Part shown: positions 50,447 through 59,446 of the stretch, one piece after another
Position numbering within the stretch: position 1 is the first letter of the stretch
Layout: each line of letters begins with the position of its first letter
From: an uncultured Psychroserpens sp.
Lineage (GTDB): Bacteria; Bacteroidota; Bacteroidia; Flavobacteriales; Flavobacteriaceae
Assembly (NCBI RefSeq): GCF_947501425.1
Contig: NZ_CANMVN010000005.1
Location: forward strand, 1-64,000
DNA: 64,000 nt
Direction: 5' to 3'
Translations under genes and position numbers: made by a program
Notes under the pieces: model-generated
The model's database searches: none
What the model was told of the DNA's origin: nothing
What the model saw: the letters and a program-made list of their open reading frames with translations, nothing else

Positions 50447-51361
50447 ATGAGATTTTTGAAAGTTTTAATTTTAATTATTCCCTATGTTACTTTTGCCCAA
50501 GAATCAAATTTCAACACAGCGGTAAAACTACTCAATGAACAATTGGAGATCTACCAAACGCAGTCGCCTTTTGGCTCTGAGTCATATGCTGTTAAAGATT
50601 TAAAACTTTCAAAAATAGAAACCATATTATATCTTAACGATGAAGGCCTCAAAGTGACAGATTCAATTGATATGTATAATGCCATATCAATCACTCAAAG
50701 CAAAATTGGTCGATTACTTTCAGTAGTAATGTCTCAAAAAGAAGCAACTACAAAAGACTTAACAACCCATTTTAACGATGAATTGTATGCTATAAAATCT
50801 GAAGACAATAAACTGTATCATTTTTCTTTAGATGAAAAAACAGGTGGTTCTTATAGAAGTCGCATGTCATGGATGTACTACCTAAAAAACAACAGCTATG
50901 TTGAAGTAGATGCTATGAATAGCGAAACTGACACATCTATTTTTTTCTCCGATGGTTATGATGAGATTAAAACCTTTAACACCTACAATAAAACGAGATA
51001 TTTACTTTTTGGAAATGTTATGAGATGCAATGCATGTTTTGAGGAATATGTTACTTTAACTCATTTTGAAGATGGTGCCTTTCAATTGGATTTTGAATAT
51101 TCGGTGAGTTCAAGAATTGCAGAACAACATATTTTTTATGACGACATCAGTCGGTCCATTTCAGTGTTTTATGATACTGATGATTTAACTACAGTATGTT
51201 ATTGTTCAAATGAAGGCACAGATAACAGAGATATAGAAACCATTTCATCTTCAGATATTGATGACACTGAACAATTTACGTGCAGTTGTCTTTTTGAATT
51301 TAACGGACGTACCTACAAGCTTACCAAGCAATGTTCCGAAGTAATTAAAACCAAAGATTAG
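50447..51361 (+). CDS. Secreted Cys-rich hypothetical protein linked to the TonB-dependent receptor
   Basis: I do not recognise this 304-residue protein. It has a signal peptide (LILIIPYVTFAQ), an N-terminal helical third, then beta-rich sequence. All seven cysteines lie in the last 115 residues, as RCNAC, CYC, CSC and a single QCS near the end, a pattern seen in metal-binding or disulfide-laced domains. Its ATG follows the receptor stop codon directly (TAG then ATG), so translation is coupled. An accessory or substrate-binding role for the receptor is possible. There is no lipobox. Confidence 0.78.
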   Translation: MRFLKVLILIIPYVTFAQESNFNTAVKLLNEQLEIYQTQSPFGSESYAVKDLKLSKIETILYLNDEGLKVTDSIDMYNAISITQSKIGRLLSVVMSQKEATTKDLTTHFNDELYAIKSEDNKLYHFSLDEKTGGSYRSRMSWMYYLKNNSYVEVDAMNSETDTSIFFSDGYDEIKTFNTYNKTRYLLFGNVMRCNACFEEYVTLTHFEDGAFQLDFEYSVSSRIAEQHIFYDDISRSISVFYDTDDLTTVCYCSNEGTDNRDIETISSSDIDDTEQFTCSCLFEFNGRTYKLTKQCSEVIKTKD

Positions 51362-51496
51362 AGGTTTTTACTCATTGGTGATTTCATTCACTATCTAATT
51401 ATCAGTTCTTACTTTTTTCTTTCCACTGAAAAAGACTTATTTTTATAGATAAGATTAGCTATCAATTATTTAACCGAATACCTAAACGTGATTACC

Positions 51497-53341
51497 ATGT
51501 ATATCAAAAAAACCTTTTGTGCTTTTTTATTCTGTTTATCATCTTTATTTAATTTTTCACAAACTGAAACATTTGACAAAACAGCGCTTGATAGCATTTA
51601 TAATCACCTTAAATCAAACCTTGGAAAACAAAAAATAGATCTCGGCATATTCGACACTTTGAATGATGCGTTGGAGCATGTAGGAACCGATACTACTGCT
51701 GCCTTATTCTATCACAAATTTGCAAATCTCAGGTTAGATATGGGCCATTGGGATAGCATTGCTGAACAAATGCATCAAAAAGGATATGATAGAATAAAAA
51801 CCTCTGGATATGATTGTAAATTAGCGGTAAGTCAATTTAATTTAACTCGATTTGCACTGTTTCAAGACGATCCTAATCTTACACTAAAACGCGCCAGTCA
51901 TGCTCTGGAAATTGCTAATAGATGTGGTGAAACCGAAAAAATCGCCCATGCACAATCCTACATTGGAGCAGCATATATTAACCTAAGTGACTACAAGAAT
52001 GCCTTGAAAAGCTTAATTGATTCAGAAAAGAACTACACCTCAATCAATGATTCCTCAGGAATAGCTATGGTCAATTTAGATCTAGCTATGGTTTACTCCG
52101 AAATGCAAGAGGAAGAAAAGTCTATAGAAGCTACTAAAAAAGCAGCTTTGATTTATAAAAATAAGGGTGAAGAACTCAGATATGCTATAGCGCTTATTGA
52201 TATGTGCTCATCTTATCTCGATATAAAACAAACCGATAGTGTTCAAAAATATTTGCCGATAGCTCATAAAATTGTTATTAATAAACATCAGTTGGCTAAT
52301 GCTTACGTGTACCAACATTATGGAAATCTAAACATTCAATTAGGAGACTACAATAAAGCCATTGACAATCTAAAAAATGCACTAAAAGTCAATAAAAACA
52401 TTGATGATAGTAGCTTGAACATCAATCTCTATAATTTTCTGGTTGTAGCATACAAAAAGAAGAATGCGCCTAGACTAGCGTATGAATATGCGTTGAAATC
52501 TGATTCTGTATCCAAAATATCTAATGATAAATACTCTAGACTAAAAAGCTTACTAACACTTGCCGACGCCAGTTATGAGGTTAATAACAACACACTTAGC
52601 CACGCATCTTTTAAAGAATATATCAAGCTAAAAGATAGTATTTTAGGTGCGGATAAAATTAAAGAAATAGCAGCCTTAGAAAAATTCTATGAAGCTGAGA
52701 AAAGAGAAAATCAAATTAAGATCCACCAACAGGAAAACGATATATTATCAGCAAAAAACAAGGCATCAAACAATAGAAATATTAGCTTATTTATTGCTTT
52801 ACTTCTATTGGCAGCTATCGCTTATGCATTTATCAATAAGTTTAGGCTAAAAGCGCTAAAACAAGAAGCAATTGCCAAGGTGAAAGAATTAGAGAATGAT
52901 AATCTCAATCAAAAAGTAGACTATCAAAAACGAGAACTCGCGTCTAAGGCATTACATATCGCACAAAAGAATGAACTCCTAACAGAGCTAAAAGCTGACC
53001 TCTCAGAGCTCAAAAAGCAAAACGGTAATAACGTTCAAGTTAATCATTTGTTTAATAAACTCCATATTGAAAAGCAAATAGATGATAACTGGGAACAGTT
53101 TACCAATCAATTTATTGAAATGAATCCTGACTTTTACGGAAATATCACTAACTCTTACAGTAATTTAACAAAGAATGACATTAGATTGATTGCCTTATTG
53201 AAGATGAAATTTGATTCTAATACCATTGCATCTCTACTCAACATCTCTCTTGAAGGGGTTAAAAAAGCCAGATACCGACTCAGAAAAAAACTAAGCTTAT
53301 CCTCTGAAGATAATTTAGAAAATCACATTATGAGTCTTTAA
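51497..53341 (+). CDS. TPR sensor with transmembrane helix and C-terminal HTH (LuxR-like)
   Basis: I start at ATG 51497 (614 residues); a GTG three codons earlier is possible. A signal-like N-terminus (FCAFLFCLSSLFNFSQ) leads into TPR helices to about residue 385 (HAQSYIGAAYINLSDYKNAL, YVYQHYGNLNIQLGDYNKAI), then a transmembrane helix at about 429-447 (ISLFIALLLLAAIAYAFINKF), a coiled coil, and an HTH (LTKNDIRLIALLKMKFDSNT, LEGVKKARYRLRKKL). It would thus sense in the periplasm and bind DNA from the membrane. Flavobacteria have several of these; none near it suggests a target. Confidence 0.87.
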   Translation: MYIKKTFCAFLFCLSSLFNFSQTETFDKTALDSIYNHLKSNLGKQKIDLGIFDTLNDALEHVGTDTTAALFYHKFANLRLDMGHWDSIAEQMHQKGYDRIKTSGYDCKLAVSQFNLTRFALFQDDPNLTLKRASHALEIANRCGETEKIAHAQSYIGAAYINLSDYKNALKSLIDSEKNYTSINDSSGIAMVNLDLAMVYSEMQEEEKSIEATKKAALIYKNKGEELRYAIALIDMCSSYLDIKQTDSVQKYLPIAHKIVINKHQLANAYVYQHYGNLNIQLGDYNKAIDNLKNALKVNKNIDDSSLNINLYNFLVVAYKKKNAPRLAYEYALKSDSVSKISNDKYSRLKSLLTLADASYEVNNNTLSHASFKEYIKLKDSILGADKIKEIAALEKFYEAEKRENQIKIHQQENDILSAKNKASNNRNISLFIALLLLAAIAYAFINKFRLKALKQEAIAKVKELENDNLNQKVDYQKRELASKALHIAQKNELLTELKADLSELKKQNGNNVQVNHLFNKLHIEKQIDDNWEQFTNQFIEMNPDFYGNITNSYSNLTKNDIRLIALLKMKFDSNTIASLLNISLEGVKKARYRLRKKLSLSSEDNLENHIMSL

Positions 53342-54480
53342 TCCACAAACTCTTTTAAGACCTCAATAACATAGTCTACATCACTTTTTGTATTAAACCT
53401 ACTGAATGAAAATCGCACAGAAGGTCGCTGCAAGTGTACTTCATCTAAAATTTCGGTGAGCACATGTGAATTTTGAGAACTTCCACTCTGACAAGCACTA
53501 CCTTTTGAACACGCAATCCCTTTAAGATCCAACTGAAATTGCAATAGTCCAGCTTTGTCAGCAGCTATTGGTAAACAGACATTAATGAGCGTGTAGGTAC
53601 TTCTATCCATATTGCCTGATTGCCCGTTGAATGAGATATCAGAAAATGTCGATTTCAGCTGCTCGATAAAATACGTTTTTATGCCTTCAATATAGGCACG
53701 CTCTTCATCAAGGTTTTCATAGGACATATGCAAGGCCTCATCCAGTCCTATGATGTTATGGATAGACTCAGTTCCTGCTCTTAAACCACGCTCCTGCTCA
53801 CCACCAAAAATCGATGCTCGGAGTCCGCTATTTTTCCGAAGAAAAGCAAATCCTACACCTTTCGGGCCATGAAATTTATGAGCGCTAGCAGCTAAATAAT
53901 CAATTGGAATCTGTTGAAGATCCATTCTGTAATGTCCAATAGACTGTACAGTATCACTATGAAACAGTGCATTATTCGCCTTACACAAGTCGGCCACACG
54001 CTTGATATCTAGTTTGTTTCCAATTTCATTATTAATATGCATAAGAGATACCAATTGCTTTTGCTCAGACTGCAACAAACTTTCCAGATGAGACATATCG
54101 ATGTCTCCTTTCTCGTTAAGGTTGACATAATGCACTTTGATACCATATTCTTTCTCCAGCTGATTAACTGTATGCAAAATAGCATGATGTTCAATTTTTG
54201 AAGTAATGATTGCTTTAACACCAAGATCTCTAACAGTACTTCTCAACACCAAATTATCAGCTTCAGTGCCACCAGAAGTAAAGACAATCTCGGCTGCAGA
54301 AACATTAAAATGCGATGCAATACGCTTCCTTGAAGATTCAATTAAAGATTTAGATTGCCTACCATAACTATGTGTAGATGAAGCGTTTCCAAAATTATAT
54401 TTCATAACTTCACTCATACGATCAATCACTTCATCTCGTATTTGCGTTGTAGCAGCATTATCAAAATAAACAGTCTTCAT
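53338..54480 (-). CDS. Cysteine desulfurase (NifS/IscS family)
   Basis: The enzyme takes sulfur from cysteine onto a Cys persulfide for Fe-S cluster or thio-cofactor synthesis, using PLP. I start at ATG 54480 (380 residues), which gives the family N-terminus VYFDNAATTQ. The PLP Lys 202 is in ASAHKFHGPKG, and the active Cys 330 is in GSACQSGSS. The short loop with SACQSGS fits group I (NifS/IscS). No iscU or other cluster genes adjoin it, so I do not choose between iscS and nifS. It converges with the regulator gene and the stop codons overlap by four bases. Confidence 0.94.
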   Translation of the reverse strand: MKTVYFDNAATTQIRDEVIDRMSEVMKYNFGNASSTHSYGRQSKSLIESSRKRIASHFNVSAAEIVFTSGGTEADNLVLRSTVRDLGVKAIITSKIEHHAILHTVNQLEKEYGIKVHYVNLNEKGDIDMSHLESLLQSEQKQLVSLMHINNEIGNKLDIKRVADLCKANNALFHSDTVQSIGHYRMDLQQIPIDYLAASAHKFHGPKGVGFAFLRKNSGLRASIFGGEQERGLRAGTESIHNIIGLDEALHMSYENLDEERAYIEGIKTYFIEQLKSTFSDISFNGQSGNMDRSTYTLINVCLPIAADKAGLLQFQLDLKGIACSKGSACQSGSSQNSHVLTEILDEVHLQRPSVRFSFSRFNTKSDVDYVIEVLKEFVD

Positions 54481-54597
54481 AACGTTTGAAATTATTATGC
54501 AAAGATGCAACTTTATAACTGTTTTTTATAGCCATCAAAATTATTTGTTAAACGTATATATTAACTCAACAATTCTATTATTTTTGTTTTAAAATCT

Positions 54598-55527
54598 ATG
54601 ATCATGCGACGACTACTATACATTTGCTTTATTGGATTACTTGCTTTTTCCTGTGATGATGGAGATGTCTTTGAGGTAGAATTGTTATTTGATGAAGAAC
54701 TGGAACTTTGTGGTGATGAAAATAGTCAAGAATATTTGCTATATGATATCAAAACTGATCCTAATGAGTCGCTATCACTAAAATTTCCTGTAAACACAGC
54801 TAATAATGCTATTTTCAATCCATCTGATAATACTGGAGAACCTTACACCTTAGATATCAATGGTACTACTATAGCATTTAACTACAGAACTTATGATGGT
54901 AATCCAGAAAACCTGATATGCCAAATCATACCAGTTCCTGGAACCACAATTACTAATGATTATGAAGCTGCTTCAGGAGCTACAGTTGAGTTTATATCCA
55001 CTTATGAGGATGATGATAATGACGGAATCCCATCAGATCTTGAAGGTCGTGGCGCTCAAGCTGAAGATGGTTCCTACCCTAATGCAATTGACTCTGATGG
55101 AGATGGTATACCTGACTATATAGATGAAGACGATGATAATGATAATGTTCCAACAGCGATTGAAGAGTTTGATCCAAATGAAGATGGAGACATCACTGAT
55201 GCATTAGATACAGATAATGACGGAACTCCTAATTATTTAGACAATGATGATGATGGAGATGGTGTTTTAACCGCTGATGAAGATGAAAATGACAATTTAT
55301 CTTTAACCGATGATTTTGATTTTTCAAATGGTGTAAATAATACGCCAAGGTATTTAGACAGTAATGCAGTTGATGAGTATATTCAAGATGAATTCATTGA
55401 CAATGAATTTACCAGATTAGTGACTGTTGAAGTGACAATTTTAGAGGCTAATATTGAAATTATAAACATACAGCCTTTATTCTTAGGAACTTACACCAAC
55501 ACACTCACTTTTAGCACAGAAGATTAA
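54598..55527 (+). CDS. Lipoprotein with thrombospondin type 3-like Ca-binding repeats
   Basis: The 309-residue product has a lipobox (GLLAFSC) and an N-terminal domain of about 110 residues, beta-rich with two Cys. Residues about 140-235 are Asp-rich calcium loops: DDDNDGIPSDLEG, DSDGDGIPDYIDEDDDNDN, DTDNDGTPNYLDNDDDGDGV. A short C-terminal part (RLVTVEVTILEANIEI) follows. The repeats are thrombospondin type 3-like and bind Ca. The first ATG (54598) is followed by another at 54604, and either is plausible. A TATTTTTG -7-like element lies at 54579-54586. It may be surface-exposed; its partner is unknown. Confidence 0.88.
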   Translation: MIMRRLLYICFIGLLAFSCDDGDVFEVELLFDEELELCGDENSQEYLLYDIKTDPNESLSLKFPVNTANNAIFNPSDNTGEPYTLDINGTTIAFNYRTYDGNPENLICQIIPVPGTTITNDYEAASGATVEFISTYEDDDNDGIPSDLEGRGAQAEDGSYPNAIDSDGDGIPDYIDEDDDNDNVPTAIEEFDPNEDGDITDALDTDNDGTPNYLDNDDDGDGVLTADEDENDNLSLTDDFDFSNGVNNTPRYLDSNAVDEYIQDEFIDNEFTRLVTVEVTILEANIEIINIQPLFLGTYTNTLTFSTED

Positions 55528-56069
55528 ACATTCTGAAGAACATATACTTCAGTAGCACCTAAACCGTATTTCTGATAATCAGCAGGATAGAATTTCACGT
55601 TATTATAACGTCCAAAAAGATACTCCAATTCGGTTTTAAGTACACCCTCACCTACACCATGAATGAAAACAATTTTTTGAATTCGGTTCCTAATAGCATA
55701 TTCTAACTTATGTCTGGCTGTATCTAATTGCAGATTAAGCATATCAAAATTATTCATGTGCTTATGACGCGTAGTAATTTGATTGATATGCAGATCAACT
55801 TCCATAGATGGCTGATTGCGTTCTTTAGGCTTAACCTTTACAGATTTTCGTTTAGTGACCTGCTCCTTTTCAGAAATAATAGCATCTGGATCAGTATTTA
55901 CAAACAGTTGTGATGTGAGAGGTTTGGTTTTTATAACTTCAGACAATGAGAATTCCATATCAAAACCATCCTCTGTATGAATGGTAACTACATCTCCAGA
56001 TATCTTAGAAACGATACCGTTGATATCTTCATCTAAAACAGAAACAGCATCTCCAACCTTTAGTCTCAT
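55524..56069 (-). CDS. Smr-domain protein (DUF2027-like)
   Basis: The 181-residue protein has an N-terminal beta domain (MRLKVGDAVSVLDEDINGIV, VTIHTEDGFDMEFSLSEV), a basic linker (QVTKRKSVKVKPKERNQ) and a C-terminal Smr domain: EVDLHINQI, MLNLQLDTARHKLEYAI, and the HGVGEGVLKTEL motif. Smr domains of this family are DNA or RNA nicking nucleases. DUF2027-Smr proteins are specific to Bacteroidota and their role is not settled. It overlaps the upstream membrane-protein gene (ATGA) and converges with the Ca-repeat lipoprotein gene. Confidence 0.9.
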   Translation of the reverse strand: MRLKVGDAVSVLDEDINGIVSKISGDVVTIHTEDGFDMEFSLSEVIKTKPLTSQLFVNTDPDAIISEKEQVTKRKSVKVKPKERNQPSMEVDLHINQITTRHKHMNNFDMLNLQLDTARHKLEYAIRNRIQKIVFIHGVGEGVLKTELEYLFGRYNNVKFYPADYQKYGLGATEVYVLQNV

Positions 56070-56260
56070 AGCATAGGCATTTGCTGATCGTCTTCATTAT
56101 CTGTTTTGCTCGGAATTCGTCTTGACACACTGTAAATTCCAACCATTAAAATTACAATGCCTCCAATCAAAATATACTGATTTTGTTGTTCCTGAGCTTG
56201 AGCGTAAATAGCTATAATTCCGCCAATTAGGATTAATAAATAACTAATTTTTCTTTGCAT
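56066..56260 (-). CDS. Small two-helix membrane protein
   Basis: The start is most likely ATG 56260 (64 residues); an ATG at 56296 would lie only about six bases after the transcription start suggested by a TACTTTTG element at 56309-56316. The product has two hydrophobic helices (ISYLLILIGGIIAIYAQ and YILIGGIVILMVGIYSVS) joined by a short polar QEQQNQ loop, and an acidic tail. It overlaps the Smr-protein gene by four bases and is expressed with it. A helper or membrane-anchor role is inference. Confidence 0.75.
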   Translation of the reverse strand: MQRKISYLLILIGGIIAIYAQAQEQQNQYILIGGIVILMVGIYSVSRRIPSKTDNEDDQQMPML

Positions 56261-56369
56261 AATAAGTAATGTTAACGAAAATAATTCACGATTCATCGAA
56301 AATACTTACAAAAGTAGAAAAACTAAAGCATCTTAGTAATATATTTAGTCTAATATTAATTAATTGAAT

Positions 56370-57245
56370 ATGAAAACCTTAATCGACCTTAAAACCTTAA
56401 CCGGCTTATTAATTCTATTTACTTTTAGTTTTACACAAGCCCAAGTTGGTATTGGTACAACAACACCTGCTTACACTTTTCAAGTAGTCAATACAGGCAA
56501 TATTGGTGCAACTTCATTAGCTGAAAGCACAAATTCTGGAACTGATGGTGTCTCCCTAAGTGGATTCAATTCCTCTGCTACCAATCCATATAATGCAATA
56601 GAAGGTGTAACCAGTTACTCAGGTACTACCTTTACACCAGCTGGTGTATTTGGTTTAGCTATTTATGGAGGATCTGGCAACTCAAATACGATTGGTGTTT
56701 TTGGTTCTAGTAACGAATGGCAAGGTACCGGAGTTATCGGCTCTCGCTTTAATAGTGGTGGTCCAGACCAAGGCTGGGGAGGTCAATTTTATAACGATTT
56801 AGGATATACAGGTTTTTTTGGAGCTATTTCAGACGAAAGAACTAAAAAGAATATTACACAGATTAATGGTGCTTTAAGTATTATTTCTCAATTAAACCCT
56901 GTAACCTATTTTTATGACTATGATAAGTATCCTTATATGGGTCTCAACACAGAAATGGAGTATGGCTTTATTGCACAGGAAGTTAGAGAAGTATTACCAG
57001 AGATAGTCAGAGACAAAAATTTAAACACTAACGCTACTGCTGAGATCAAACCAAAACAAGGAATAAGTAATAGTCATGAGCAATTTGTTGTTATGGACTA
57101 CACTAGAATTATACCTATCTTGACAAAAGCCATCAAGGAGCAACAATCATTAATTGATAATCAAAATTCAAAAATTCAGGATTTAGAGGATAAAGTATTA
57201 CTTTTAGAGTCTAAACTTAATGTGCTTCTAGAAAACCAAGATTAA
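56370..57245 (+). CDS. Secreted protein with C-terminal S74 intramolecular chaperone domain
   Basis: I start at ATG 56370 (291 residues); a TTG two codons earlier is not needed. It has a signal peptide (LLILFTFSFTQAQ), a Gly/Ser/Thr-rich repeat part (VGIGTTTPAYTFQV, GVFGSSNEWQGTGVIGS) and an S74 domain: SDERTKKNI (Ser and Lys of the self-cleavage dyad), YGFIAQEVREVLPEIV and a coiled-coil end (SLIDNQNSKIQDLEDKV). S74 domains guide trimeric fibre assembly and cut themselves off. In flavobacteria such proteins are secreted rather than phage tail fibres. It sits 22 bases before the type A T9SS cargo gene. Confidence 0.9.
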   Translation: MKTLIDLKTLTGLLILFTFSFTQAQVGIGTTTPAYTFQVVNTGNIGATSLAESTNSGTDGVSLSGFNSSATNPYNAIEGVTSYSGTTFTPAGVFGLAIYGGSGNSNTIGVFGSSNEWQGTGVIGSRFNSGGPDQGWGGQFYNDLGYTGFFGAISDERTKKNITQINGALSIISQLNPVTYFYDYDKYPYMGLNTEMEYGFIAQEVREVLPEIVRDKNLNTNATAEIKPKQGISNSHEQFVVMDYTRIIPILTKAIKEQQSLIDNQNSKIQDLEDKVLLLESKLNVLLENQD

Positions 57246-57267
57246 ACCCATTTAGAATTAATCCATT

Positions 57268-59097
57268 ATGAAAAAATTGTACGCCCTCATTATTGCAATT
57301 TCAATATCATCGTTAAGTTTTGCGCAACTTACAGTTCGCAATAATGCTTACATTTTTGTTTCCGATGAAGTTGTGTTTGTAAACGATAATGTCAACTTAC
57401 AAGAAGCCGATTCAAAAGTATATTTGCGCAACGAGGCACAATTAATTCAAGGCACTGGCACTACAGGTAATTCTGGAATAGGTGAATTGAGTATATATCA
57501 AACTGGAACAGCAAATGAGTACGCATATAATTACTGGTGTTCTCCAGTAGGTATTAATTCAGCTACAGCTGGTAATGACAATGCCAGAGTGAATCTCATT
57601 GATGAAGCTACCAATATTGTTACAGTTGCAGACCCAACAGGTTTGATTTCTAGTTCTGATGCTGGCTTTACAACAAACTACGAAGGTACATCTTCGCCTT
57701 TAGTGATTTCAGAACGTTGGCTATACTCTTACGTTACAGGTAACCAATATAGTGATTGGGTCATCTTAGATCCAACAAGTACAATCCTACCAGGTCTCGG
57801 TTTTACCATGAAAGGTATTGGAGCAACTGGTGGTCAATTATACGATTTCCGAGGAAAACCAAACAACGGTACTATTACAAATAATATTGCTGCAGATCAA
57901 TTTACACTGATTGGTAATCCGTATCCTTCAGCATTAGATGCCTTGTTATTCATTCATGATACCGATAACACAAATGTAGATACAGATGCTGCTTTATTAC
58001 CTGCTACAACTGGTGCTCTATACTATTGGGAACAACAGCCTACCGATCATTTTACATCGAATTATATAGGTGGTTATGCTTCTTATACCATTTCGGCTGG
58101 AGGTGTTGAGACATTTGCTCCTGCAGTATTTTCTACGTTTGACGACTTTGGTAATACTGTACCGCTACCTCCACCAGGAGCTACAGGAAGTAAAATTGCA
58201 AGACGATACATACCAGTTGGTCAAGGATTTATGGTTGAAGGCGCTCCAACAACACCAGGAGGCTCTCAGGTATTTGTAAAAAATACGCATCGTGTATTTG
58301 AAAAGGAATCTGCAGGAAATAGTTATTTCTTTAGAATGGCTGAAGCAGACACTAATGATGTTTTAGACGATGAGATTGAATATAATGACATGGGATTGAA
58401 TATTGTTCCTGGAGATTTTAAACGTTTCAGAATCAATGTGAGTTTTGACTATTCATATACAAGACAACTAGTACACAATTTTCATAATAGTGCAACTGAC
58501 GGATTTGATTACGGATTAGAAGCTCCTGTTTCTAATGACAATCCAACCACTGATGCATCTTGGGTTCTGGACGATAAACCATATGTTATTCAGGCGCATA
58601 AATTTGAAATTGAAAAAAGAATTCCGCTTGTAGTAAATCTTATTGAGCAGCAATCAATTGAATTTAGCATTTTCGATGTACAAAATTTTGAGACCTCTCA
58701 ACCAATATACCTTTACGATATTGAAAATGATTTATATATTAATCTAAAGGAACAAAACTATAGCATAAGCCTTCAAGCTGGTAATTACTCAAATCGCTTT
58801 GAAATTACTTTTGAAGGTGGAGATACACTCAGCACACCAGAAATAGCAGAAGAAGATTTTGATGTTTTCCAAAACACTAAAAGCTCTGAGTTAGTTATAT
58901 TGAATCCAAACAGAATAGATATTAAAACAGTATCTATTTACGATGTTAGTGGCAAGCGTGTAATGAACACCAATGAAGTAGGAAATCAAAACGACTATCG
59001 TTTTACTACCAAATCACTTAGTTCTGGAGTTTACATTGCTAGTATTACTGTCGCTAACAATCAAGTTATTTCTAAAAAGGTGATTATCCAAAACTAA
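57268..59097 (+). CDS. T9SS type A sorting-domain protein
   Basis: The 609-residue protein has a signal peptide (LIIAISISSLSFAQ), a large beta-rich body (NEYAYNYWCSPVGINS, FTLIGNPYPSALDA, IARRYIPVGQGFMVEG), and a C-terminal T9SS type A domain: VSIYDVSGKRVMNT, SLSSGVYIASITV, VISKKVIIQN. It is exported by the type IX system and anchored or released. The NPYPSA and GQGFMV blocks are common in this group of flavobacterial surface proteins. It is probably co-expressed with the S74 protein. The body shows no enzyme motif. Confidence 0.92.
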   Translation: MKKLYALIIAISISSLSFAQLTVRNNAYIFVSDEVVFVNDNVNLQEADSKVYLRNEAQLIQGTGTTGNSGIGELSIYQTGTANEYAYNYWCSPVGINSATAGNDNARVNLIDEATNIVTVADPTGLISSSDAGFTTNYEGTSSPLVISERWLYSYVTGNQYSDWVILDPTSTILPGLGFTMKGIGATGGQLYDFRGKPNNGTITNNIAADQFTLIGNPYPSALDALLFIHDTDNTNVDTDAALLPATTGALYYWEQQPTDHFTSNYIGGYASYTISAGGVETFAPAVFSTFDDFGNTVPLPPPGATGSKIARRYIPVGQGFMVEGAPTTPGGSQVFVKNTHRVFEKESAGNSYFFRMAEADTNDVLDDEIEYNDMGLNIVPGDFKRFRINVSFDYSYTRQLVHNFHNSATDGFDYGLEAPVSNDNPTTDASWVLDDKPYVIQAHKFEIEKRIPLVVNLIEQQSIEFSIFDVQNFETSQPIYLYDIENDLYINLKEQNYSISLQAGNYSNRFEITFEGGDTLSTPEIAEEDFDVFQNTKSSELVILNPNRIDIKTVSIYDVSGKRVMNTNEVGNQNDYRFTTKSLSSGVYIASITVANNQVISKKVIIQN

Positions 59098-59147
59098 AAA
59101 GAGATTATTTCAATTTTATTATTTTTGTGAGACCGATAATTCCCATT

Positions 59148-59432
59148 ATGATGTCTCCTGAAGAATACATGCTTCCCTGTTTGAACAAAAAATTGTTCGG
59201 ATTAGATTGCATGGGCTGTGGTATGCAAAGATCAATAGCTTTAATTCTTGACGGCGACTTTGTTGCAGCTTTTCAAATGTACCCAGCAATTTATAGCTTA
59301 ATTGCCATGTTGAGTATTATCTTCTTAAATTACTTTAGGAATTTCAAGCATGCCTATAAAATTATTATTATTTTGGCTGTTATAAATGCCGTTTTAATAC
59401 TAGGCAATTTTATTTATAAAACATTTTATTAA
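59148..59432 (+). CDS. DUF2752 membrane protein
   Basis: I start at ATG 59148 (94 residues); a GTG at 59127 coincides with the end of a TATTTTTG -7-like element, which argues against it. The N-terminal part holds the DUF2752 motif LPCLNKKLFGLDCMGCGMQRS with three Cys, then GDFVAAFQMYPA, and two hydrophobic helices (YSLIAMLSIIFLNYF and IIIILAVINAVLILGN). Function unknown; the CMGC motif could bind a metal or form a disulfide. It is 14 bases before the CCC-motif gene, a pairing known in flavobacteria. Confidence 0.88.
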   Translation: MMSPEEYMLPCLNKKLFGLDCMGCGMQRSIALILDGDFVAAFQMYPAIYSLIAMLSIIFLNYFRNFKHAYKIIIILAVINAVLILGNFIYKTFY

Positions 59433-59446
59433 ACTAAAACTCAAAT

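Noticed and set aside
56370-57245. Prophage tail fibre remnant
   Set aside because: The S74 protein carries a secretion signal and lies among chromosomal surface-protein genes with no phage genes nearby.
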